From positions 1 to 11,643 of the forward strand of contig CAZYPS010000056.1 of NCBI GenBank assembly GCA_964649445.1: DNA of 11,643 nt. The letters are read 5' to 3'. This document shows, in pieces, positions 6,941-11,643 of this stretch; position 1 is the stretch's first letter, and every line of letters begins with the position of its first letter. Position numbers and translations under genes: made by a program. The notes beneath the pieces were generated by a model, which saw only the letters and a program-made list of their open reading frames with translations, was not told the origin of the DNA and did no database searches. The DNA is from JAGXLP01 sp964649445 (GTDB taxonomy: Bacteria > Bipolaricaulota > Bipolaricaulia > M55B111).

Positions 6941-8224
6941 ATGACACCAGAGAAGCTGCATGACTTGCATCCGGCAGAGGCAGGACATAGGTTGTTGGAG
7001 CTCGAGGGAGAGGTAGCTGCGGAGAGTGTAAGGTCCTTTGAGACGGACTTTGCTGCGGTAGCACTTGAGTCGCTGGATCCCTGGCAATCCTGGAAAATAT
7101 TTCGAGAACTTTCCCGGGAGCTAAAGGTTGAACTGCTGGAAAGGATGTCACCGGATGACTCTGTCGATCTGCTCCAGGAAATGCCCGAGGATGAAAGGAA
7201 AGAGATACTATCGTCTCTGAGCGAGCTTACCCGACAGCGCCTTAAAAGCCTCCTGAAGTATCCGGAAGATACTGCTGGAGGGACGATGTCCCCCAGAGTA
7301 CTCAGCTTACCTCAGAACATGCGAGTCGATGCGGCGATTGAAGAGTTAAGGGGGCGAGAGAGGGAACTCGAGGAAATCAACTACGTCTACGTTACAGACG
7401 AAGAAGGAAAGTTGACCGGAGTACTCCCACTGAGGAATCTTCCGTTTCGGGACCCCTGGCTCCAGTTGAAAGAGGTAATGAACACCGAAGTAAAAACGAT
7501 CTCGCCCGAAGCGGATCGCGAAAAAGTTGCCAGGATCTTCGATAAGTTCGATTACCTTGCACTACCGGTTGTAAACGATGAAGGGTTTCTTCTGGGCGTG
7601 ATAACTTTTGACGACGTTATAGACGTGCTGCGTCAGGAGGACACTGAAGACATGTTAGAGATGGTGGGGATCAGTGGAGCCAGGGAGGAATCGGTCTGGA
7701 CTCCCTGGCATATATCTGTGAAGCACAGATTGCCCTGGTTAATAATTAACCTCGGTACGGCTCTGCTGGCAGCGACTGTTGTCAGCGTGTTTGAAGGAAC
7801 TGTGGCGAAATATGCGATCCTCGCCGTATTTATGCCGGTAATTGCCGGCCAGGGAGGGAATTCCGGTTCTCAGACAGTTGCCCTGTTGGTTAGAGGAATT
7901 GCTTTGGGGGAGATCGGTGAGGGTCAGGATTTGAGGGTTCTTGCTAAAGAGGCACTACTTGGACTGCTGCACGGAATAGCGGTAGGGGTTATAGTCGGTT
8001 TGATTGCTTTTTTCTGGCAGCCTTCCATCAAGATTGCGTTAATAGTAGGCGTTTCAATGGTACTGAGTATCATCGTTGCGGGGATTGCCGGGGTTTTAAT
8101 ACCGCTTGGGTTGAAGAAAGTAGGACTGGACCCGGCTTTATCGGCAAATATCTGGATGACCACTGTTACTGACGTTGCGGGCTTCTTTTTTCTGCTTGGA
8201 TTGGCTTCCTGGTTGCTTGTTTGA
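6941..8224 (+). CDS. mgtE: Magnesium channel/transporter MgtE
   Basis: 427 aa, full-length. The MgtE N superhelical domain (about 1-110) is followed by two CBS domains (about 116-178 and 180-240) that sense cytosolic Mg2+. The membrane domain runs from about 261 with five helices. Its signature FMPVIAGQGGNSGSQT sits near 295-310, and the last helix carries MTTVTDVAG with Asp411, equivalent to the conserved pore-lining Asp of the Thermus protein. MgtE is a dimeric gated Mg2+ channel of the inner membrane. An upstream in-frame TGA near 6909 rules out a long extension; ATG 6941 has GGTGAT at 6 nt. It is isolated by the terminator at 6744-6795, and the gap after it is almost gene-free, so it is probably monocistronic. 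Confidence 0.96.
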   Translation: MTPEKLHDLHPAEAGHRLLELEGEVAAESVRSFETDFAAVALESLDPWQSWKIFRELSRELKVELLERMSPDDSVDLLQEMPEDERKEILSSLSELTRQRLKSLLKYPEDTAGGTMSPRVLSLPQNMRVDAAIEELRGRERELEEINYVYVTDEEGKLTGVLPLRNLPFRDPWLQLKEVMNTEVKTISPEADREKVARIFDKFDYLALPVVNDEGFLLGVITFDDVIDVLRQEDTEDMLEMVGISGAREESVWTPWHISVKHRLPWLIINLGTALLAATVVSVFEGTVAKYAILAVFMPVIAGQGGNSGSQTVALLVRGIALGEIGEGQDLRVLAKEALLGLLHGIAVGVIVGLIAFFWQPSIKIALIVGVSMVLSIIVAGIAGVLIPLGLKKVGLDPALSANIWMTTVTDVAGFFFLLGLASWLLV

Positions 8225-8229
8225 CTTTC

Positions 8230-8329
8230 AGGGACTAATGGACCTATTTTACTTCCAACCCCATAAGGATTTATTTCGTAACGAGTCCCTAAATTTCCTC
8301 TCAAAATCAGTGAACTATATTTTAGGGAC
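8230..8329. repeat. Overlapping inverted repeats around AGGGAC downstream of mgtE
   Basis: AGGGACT (8230-8236) can pair with AGTCCCT (8284-8290), while GTCCCTAAA (8285-8293) pairs perfectly with TTTAGGGAC (8321-8329) over 9 bp. The two hairpins share the central arm and exclude each other. No T-tract is placed as in a terminator. It may be the mgtE mRNA 3' end or a dyad binding site. The rest of 8330-8568 is AT-rich with no gene. Confidence 0.5.
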
Positions 8330-8438
8330 CAATTTCGACATCAGTTGAGTGGTTAATTTCAGTAATGTCTCTGAGCACGGCATTTTATGATACATCACCA
8401 GGTGTAGGTCTTGATTAAACTGGTCGATCCGGGTTCAG

Positions 8439-8457
8439 CTTCCGGTCGGAAGATTTT
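8439..8457 (+). terminator. Weak hairpin followed by a short T stretch
   Basis: CTTCC (8439-8443), tetraloop GGTC, GGAAG (8448-8452), then ATTTT. The stem is only 5 bp and it lies 215 bp after mgtE, so it is a poor terminator at best. Confidence 0.25.
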
Positions 8458-8568
8458 AAAATTCAAAGCTAATGTGATATACTTATCGTACAATAGTTGA
8501 GTATAATTAAATGTTTAATTTGGTCTTCCACATGTTGCTTCAGGGTGTATTTCAAGACCCGGTAGTTT

Positions 8569-8778
8569 TTGGTTTTTGACCTTAACCATTTCTGGGGAGG
8601 CGATATTATCAAGTCCTCTCAAAAGACCCAAAAGGTCGAGTATATTCGTAGCAGAATGGAAAAACCTGATTGGAAGTTAGCAGAGGAGCTGGACGAAACC
8701 CTTTATTACGTTTGGCTGGTTAAAGAGGTAAAAAGGAACCCCAAGCTGCAAAGAAAACGTGGTCACATCAAACGGTGA
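8569..8778 (+). CDS. Doubtful small basic hypothetical protein
   Basis: An open frame of 69 codons from a TTG without a Shine-Dalgarno. Alternatives are an ATT codon at 8605, shortly after GGGGAGG (8594-8600), or ATG 8656 giving 41 aa. The C-terminal half (MEKPDWKLAEELDETLYYVW, then a Lys/Arg-rich tail) looks more like real protein than the start: acidic-amphipathic, then strongly basic. A TATAAT (8502-8507) upstream has no good -35. I recognise no family. It could be a small nucleic-acid-binding protein, a gene remnant or chance. Confidence 0.35.
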   Translation: MVFDLNHFWGGDIIKSSQKTQKVEYIRSRMEKPDWKLAEELDETLYYVWLVKEVKRNPKLQRKRGHIKR

Positions 8779-8945
8779 AGAAATTAAATAATTTCCCGCA
8801 CAAGAATTAATTGGGGGTCGAATCGCCTTAAATAATTGTCAGGTCTAACCCTTGTTCGGATCGGACCGGATAAAGGCTGAAAGTCAGGAAAGAAAAGGTT
8901 TTTGCTGGTCAAAATAATTAGTAATTAAAATTTGACCGTTACCTC

Positions 8946-9059
8946 CAGCACTCAGTTGAGATTTGTTACCGGGTTAAAATTATTACTGAAAGAGGACTTG
9001 GTGAAGTTTAAAAGTCATACGTCTGAATGTATTTAGGTAATTTTCTCAACTGAGTGCTG
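8946..9059. repeat. 16-bp perfect terminal inverted repeat around 82 bp
   Basis: The left arm, starting CAGCACTCAG (8946-8961), and the right arm, ending CTGAGTGCTG (9044-9059), are perfect 16-bp inverted copies. After a small internal loop the pairing continues with TTACC (8966-8970) and GGTAA (9036-9040), giving a 21-bp imperfect stem in a 114-bp unit. This resembles a MITE or palindromic unit, or a long hairpin RNA. No target-site duplication is evident in the flanks, so the mobile-element reading is unproven. Confidence 0.6.
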
Positions 9060-9074
9060 ATTCGTTCACTTTAA

Positions 9075-9093
9075 ATTTCCTAAATCAGGAAAT
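9075..9093. other. 7-bp hairpin next to the inverted-repeat unit
   Basis: ATTTCCT (9075-9081) pairs perfectly with AGGAAAT (9087-9093) around a 5-nt loop. It lies 15 bp beyond the 114-bp repeat and 66 bp from the nitroreductase stop. No T-tract follows on the minus strand, so I do not call it a terminator. Confidence 0.35.
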
Positions 9094-9158
9094 AATCGGT
9101 CTTTATCAGGATAAGTAAATTATTGCAGGAGTTTATTTTGGTTTATTTTTTCATTAAC

Positions 9159-9761
9159 TTAATTTACTTCTCTCTCTTCTAAGTCACTAAATTTGTTTCT
9201 TGCTACAACCTGTTCCAGTGGTGTCCTTTTTCTCTCCCCGAGTTCGACTTTCCGATGTTTATCACTCAATTCGTTCGGGTTCCCCGGTTTCCCCACAATA
9301 ATTAAAGTAATTAAGTCAAATTCTTCTGGTACATTCAGTACTTCCCTGGTAACCTCCGGATCAAACCCGGCTATAGGATGAGCGACAAGATCCATGTCCG
9401 TTGCCTGAAGCAAGAGATTTTCCACTGCTAGACCGCAATCAAACTTATAGTATATTCTGTCGTGGGAGAGGTCGCAATCGAGACCCTTCCGTGAAACCAC
9501 AGCTATTATCAGCGGAGCTTTTTTCGCCCAGTAGTTTCCTCCAGGTAATGCCTCCTTTATCCTGCAGAGTTTTTCCGATTCATCCACCAGCACGAACCGC
9601 CAGGGTTGGTTGTTGAAACAGGAAGGAGCCAGGTGAGCAGCTCTGATCAGTGAATCTATCTTCGTTTCCGTTAGTTTCTCTTTTGATATCGCTCTTCTGG
9701 ACCTGCGTTGACGAATTATCTCAATCAAACTTCCCTCCTGATTTGGGTTGGTTACGGTCAT
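9159..9761 (-). CDS. Nitroreductase-family FMN oxidoreductase
   Basis: 200 aa from ATG 9761. The N-terminal RRSRRAISKEKLTETKID (an R-x-S-R FMN-phosphate motif) is followed by LIRAAHLAPSCFNNQPWRFVLV, the classic nitroreductase signature. The middle has DCGLAVENLLLQATDMDL, the conserved helix that contacts the flavin, and the C-terminal part has LITLIIVGKPG. Such enzymes are FMN-dependent NAD(P)H oxidoreductases or dehydrogenases acting on quinones, nitro compounds or unknown substrates; the physiological substrate cannot be read here. A longer frame starts at 9830, but I prefer 9761 because CGGGAGG sits 4 nt upstream and family homology begins there. The gene stands alone on the minus strand with its own promoter. 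Confidence 0.88.
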   Translation of the reverse strand: MTVTNPNQEGSLIEIIRQRRSRRAISKEKLTETKIDSLIRAAHLAPSCFNNQPWRFVLVDESEKLCRIKEALPGGNYWAKKAPLIIAVVSRKGLDCDLSHDRIYYKFDCGLAVENLLLQATDMDLVAHPIAGFDPEVTREVLNVPEEFDLITLIIVGKPGNPNELSDKHRKVELGERKRTPLEQVVARNKFSDLEEREVN

Positions 9762-9909
9762 TTTGCCTCCCGTATTTGGGATGGAGTTTCTGGATTGAAA
9801 ACTCTTCTGGAACCTAGAATATAATAACAAATCAGCCCCCCTTTTGCATTTAAGTGATCAGCTGAGGGTGGTTGGACTGCTGGGTAATTTGTATTTTAGT
9901 TAAAAGAGG

Positions 9910-9938
9910 AGTATAAATTGTTACTGTTGAACAACCAA
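9910..9938 (-). promoter_or_regulatory. Sigma-70-like promoter of the nitroreductase gene
   Basis: On the minus strand: TTGGTT (9933-9938), a 17-bp spacer, TATACT (9910-9915). The start would be near 9903, giving a leader of about 140 nt that contains a run of Gs (9834-9840 region). The spacing is ideal, the -10 good and the -35 moderate. Confidence 0.5.
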
Positions 9939-10039
9939 TGGAAGGTGTCATTTTGGTTAGAAAATAAGGCTTGTTCGGGTAAATAAAGATTTGGGCAAAA
10001 CGGCTTCACCACACTCGGTAAAAATCTAAGGGGGTAAAT

Positions 10040-10429
10040 ATGTTTCGTGACAGGAGGCTGGTGGCGGGTGTAAGTCTAGTTCTGACGGTATTTGTCATAG
10101 TTGGAACCTTCTCGCCTGTTCTGGGCCAGTCAAACGGTGTGAATGATGAATTCGCGGATGGTATTCTTGACAGGTTATTGACTTTTATAGATAGCGCTGC
10201 GGAGATAATCGGTAAAGGATTAGTGAAGCTCGTGGATTTGGTTGCAGGTGTAGACGTTTCGGAACTGGAAAAACCGCTCGGTTATCTCGGTGTTCTGACG
10301 GCTTCTTTAATCGTTTTTGGCGCTATAAAAGCGGCTCAGAAGATTATCTGGTTGATTCTTCTACTGGGCTGGGGATTGATAATCGTCCGAATAATTCTGG
10401 AGGCTCTGGACAAAGTGCCGGCGAACTGA
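10040..10429 (+). CDS. Unrecognised small secreted or membrane protein
   Basis: 129 aa. The N-terminus (MFRDRR, then a hydrophobic stretch about 8-27 ending SPVLGQS) reads as a signal peptide or signal anchor with possible cleavage after Gly29. The middle (about 34-75) is amphipathic, with alternating acidic and hydrophobic residues (FADGILDRLLTFIDSAAEII). Two hydrophobic segments follow, about 80-97 and 102-120, and a short charged tail. It has no Cys and no enzyme motif. AAGGGGGT lies just before the ATG. The next gene, a DUF2177 membrane protein, starts 72 bp downstream in the same direction, so they may be cotranscribed. I do not recognise a family. Confidence 0.75.
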   Translation: MFRDRRLVAGVSLVLTVFVIVGTFSPVLGQSNGVNDEFADGILDRLLTFIDSAAEIIGKGLVKLVDLVAGVDVSELEKPLGYLGVLTASLIVFGAIKAAQKIIWLILLLGWGLIIVRIILEALDKVPAN

Positions 10430-10501
10430 CAGGTAACGAACTATCTGTCTATTTTAGTTGGGCACTACGATCTTGGTCCCTGAATCCAGGAGGCGGAAAT
10501 A

Positions 10502-10912
10502 ATGAATGTCCTTAGCCAGATCTACCTTTACTTAATTTGCCTGGGAACGTTTTTGATTGTCGACTTCTTCTGGCTTGGAGTGGTCGCGAGGAAGTTTTAC
10601 CGCCGGGAGCTTGGTGAATTAATGGCAGAATCGACGAACTGGGTTGCAGCTATTGTTTTCTACCTTCTGTTTATCGTTGGTGTACTCGTTTTTGTGGTCA
10701 ACCCAGCCCTTGAAAAAGGTTCGCTGGTCAAAGCCATAGGATTGGGCTTTCTGTTTGGAATAATCAGTTACGCAACTTATGATCTGACGAACCTCGCTAC
10801 TCTGTCCGGATGGTCCGTGAAGGTCACCGGGGTAGACCTCGTATGGGGCGGAGTCCTCTCGGCAATAGTTTCTACGGTCGGTTACCTGGTCGGAAACGCT
10901 TTTTTGACTTAG
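10502..10912 (+). CDS. DUF2177 family four-helix membrane protein
   Basis: 136 aa with four hydrophobic segments (about 5-24, 46-66, 75-92 and 113-134). The family pattern is visible: LIVDFFWLGVVARKFYRREL after helix 1 (Asp21, Trp24), ISYATYDLTNLATLSGW around 88-104, and a following VDLVWGG. DUF2177 proteins are small bacterial inner-membrane proteins of unknown function; the conserved Asp, Tyr and Trp residues within or beside the helices suggest a binding or transport role, which is inference. AGGAGG (10488-10493) lies 8 nt before the ATG. It follows the unrecognised membrane gene by 72 bp and may share its transcript. Confidence 0.85.
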   Translation: MNVLSQIYLYLICLGTFLIVDFFWLGVVARKFYRRELGELMAESTNWVAAIVFYLLFIVGVLVFVVNPALEKGSLVKAIGLGFLFGIISYATYDLTNLATLSGWSVKVTGVDLVWGGVLSAIVSTVGYLVGNAFLT

Positions 10913-10966
10913 GTTTTCTACCATAAAAACGAACCACCTTGCCGGAATTCTCGGGATTAAGCTTTA

Positions 10967-10972
10967 TATAAT
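10967..10972 (+). promoter_or_regulatory. Possible -10 element before the fabI leader
   Basis: TATAAT at 10967-10972 lies inside CTTTATATAAT. The nearest -35-like TTGCCG (10939-10944) is 22 bp away, too far, so the promoter is uncertain; the AT box also resembles an archaeal TATA box. Transcription from near 10979 would include the folded leader ahead of fabI. A weaker alternative is TTGAGA (11121-11126), closer to the gene. Confidence 0.3.
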
Positions 10973-10989
10973 CGGGTAGCCAGCCTGCA

Positions 10990-11093
10990 GGTCTCCAGTA
11001 CTTTTCTCTCCCTGCTCAGCCACTATAGTCACCGGAGGAGTATTAGCGGAAGGTGGGAAGCCAGGTTTAGCTAGCATTTGCTTACTTAAACCT
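10990..11093 (+). promoter_or_regulatory. Candidate structured 5' leader of fabI with alternative folds
   Basis: Fold 1: CCTG (11011-11014) with CAGG (11062-11065), enclosing CCAC (11020-11023) with GTGG (11053-11056). Fold 2: AGGTTTA (11063-11069) with TAAACCT (11087-11093). The two share bases 11063-11065 and so exclude each other, as in riboswitch-like leaders. The stems are short and no T-tract or masked ribosome site is evident, so the support is modest. Confidence 0.3.
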
Positions 11094-11176
11094 TAGTCGC
11101 GTAAAAACTTAACAACTAATTTGAGAAGAAATATTTAATCAGTTAAGAGAAGATAACCTAAATTGGGGAGGATAAA

Positions 11177-11643
11177 ATGTTGAATGATAAAAAAATACTG
11201 ATTACCGGGGTACGCAACAAGCGGTCGGCAGCATTCTGGATTTTGAAGGAGGTTCTGGCTCAAGGGGCGGAAGCAGTACTTACTTCACCCGACGTGGAGA
11301 GAACGAGGAGAGCAGCCAGCAGACTTGACGAACCCACACCGGTCTTCGAGCTGGATGTGACCAAACCGGAAACTATCGAAGAAACGAAGAAAGAAATTGA
11401 TGGAAGGTGGGGTGAGTTAGACGGTCTGGTCCATTCGATTGCCTACGCCGACCGGGACTGTATAGATCCCGATTTCTTCAAATCCGACAGAGATCAAATA
11501 TTGAAAGGATTCGAAATTTCAAGCTTTTCCCTCTTTACGCTGGCGCAAGAGTTCAATCCTTTGATGGAGGACGGGGGGAGTATAGTCTCGTTAAGTTTTG
11601 ATACCGAACGGATCTGGCCCCCGTACGGCTGGATGAATTTCTT
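11177..11643 (+). CDS. fabI: Enoyl-ACP reductase FabI/InhA-type, 3' end cut by window edge
   Basis: The first 155 residues of a roughly 255-260 aa short-chain dehydrogenase. FabI reduces trans-2-enoyl-ACP with NAD(P)H in the last step of each fatty-acid elongation cycle. Visible are the FabI-type nucleotide motif ITGVRNKRSAAF (9-20), the cofactor-edge ELDVTKPE (58-65), DGLVHSIAYADRD (82-94) and SIVSLSFDTERIWPPYGWMNF (135-155). Tyr150 matches the catalytic Tyr; its partner Lys would fall just past the edge. Phe141 replaces the first conserved Tyr of E. coli FabI, as in mycobacterial InhA (Phe149), and the GSIV..FD..R...Y.WM pattern is InhA-like. GGGGAGGA (11165-11172) precedes the ATG. Its presence argues for bacterial fatty-acid synthesis in the host. 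Confidence 0.9.
   Translation, partial: MLNDKKILITGVRNKRSAAFWILKEVLAQGAEAVLTSPDVERTRRAASRLDEPTPVFELDVTKPETIEETKKEIDGRWGELDGLVHSIAYADRDCIDPDFFKSDRDQILKGFEISSFSLFTLAQEFNPLMEDGGSIVSLSFDTERIWPPYGWMNF

Larger units (their letters stand above)
8779..9158. other. AT-rich intergenic stretch with a long inverted repeat
   Basis: I find no gene. The base composition is clearly richer in A and T than the coding regions. The only structured parts are the 16-bp inverted repeat at 8946-9059 and a hairpin at 9075-9093. The rest shows no tRNA, no clear promoter and no terminator for the nitroreductase, which ends at 9159 on the minus strand. Confidence 0.6.

Noticed and set aside
8429..8452. T-arm-like CCGGG TTCAGCT TCCGG followed by GGAAG
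   Set aside because: The loop has G at the invariant A58 position, and no matching acceptor or anticodon arm exists upstream, so no tRNA is present.
9762..9830. N-terminal extension of the nitroreductase from 9830
   Set aside because: ATG 9761 has a strong GGGAGG ribosome site and family homology starts after it; the extension is Ser/Arg-rich and unconserved in appearance.
10981..11001. B12-box-like GGAGACCTGC on the minus strand
   Set aside because: The match resembles the 3' end of cobalamin riboswitches, but the other conserved blocks are missing upstream on that strand and no minus-strand gene follows.

Overview
The window looks like the chromosome of a bacterium, possibly a halophilic or brine-associated candidate lineage; the taxonomic guess is weak. 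Bacterial signals are strong. There is a near-consensus sigma-70 promoter (TTGACT-17-TATAAT) upstream of the lapA-type gene, an intrinsic terminator with a 14-bp stem and T-tract at 6744-6795, good Shine-Dalgarno sequences, and a FabI/InhA-type enoyl-ACP reductase and a LapA-domain protein, both typically bacterial. By contrast, the three cobalamin genes (468-4332) read to me, from memory of the families, like haloarchaeal proteins. I therefore suggest a bacterium that shares or acquired an archaeal-type B12 block.

Layout. Positions 1-467 are gene-free but rich in inverted repeats, including a likely folded RNA (266-371) just before the cobalamin genes. Positions 468-4332 hold cbiB, cbiA/cobB and cobQ/cbiP on the + strand, with gaps of 66 and 46 bp, probably one operon. 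They cover a,c-amidation of the corrin ring, amidation of the other peripheral carboxylates, and attachment of the aminopropanol arm. A Clp1-like P-loop kinase gene (4334-5308, - strand) converges on cobQ with one base between the stop codons. A divergent pair follows: a small LapA-like membrane protein (-) and a membrane-anchored coiled-coil protein (+), each with its own promoter. The coiled-coil gene is closed by the terminator at 6744-6795.

An MgtE magnesium channel (6941-8224) follows. Positions 8225-9158 are AT-rich and almost gene-free. They contain competing inverted repeats just after mgtE, one doubtful small ORF, and a 16-bp perfect inverted repeat 82 bp apart that resembles a small non-autonomous element. 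A nitroreductase (-) with its own promoter comes next, then two small membrane proteins on the + strand: one unrecognised and secreted or membrane-bound, the other of the DUF2177 family. The window ends inside an InhA-like fabI gene preceded by a leader that could adopt alternative folds.

I saw no CRISPR array, insertion sequence, rRNA or convincing tRNA. The most promising leads are the structured leader before the B12 genes, the Clp1-like kinase in a bacterial setting, the 8946-9059 inverted repeat, and the fabI leader.
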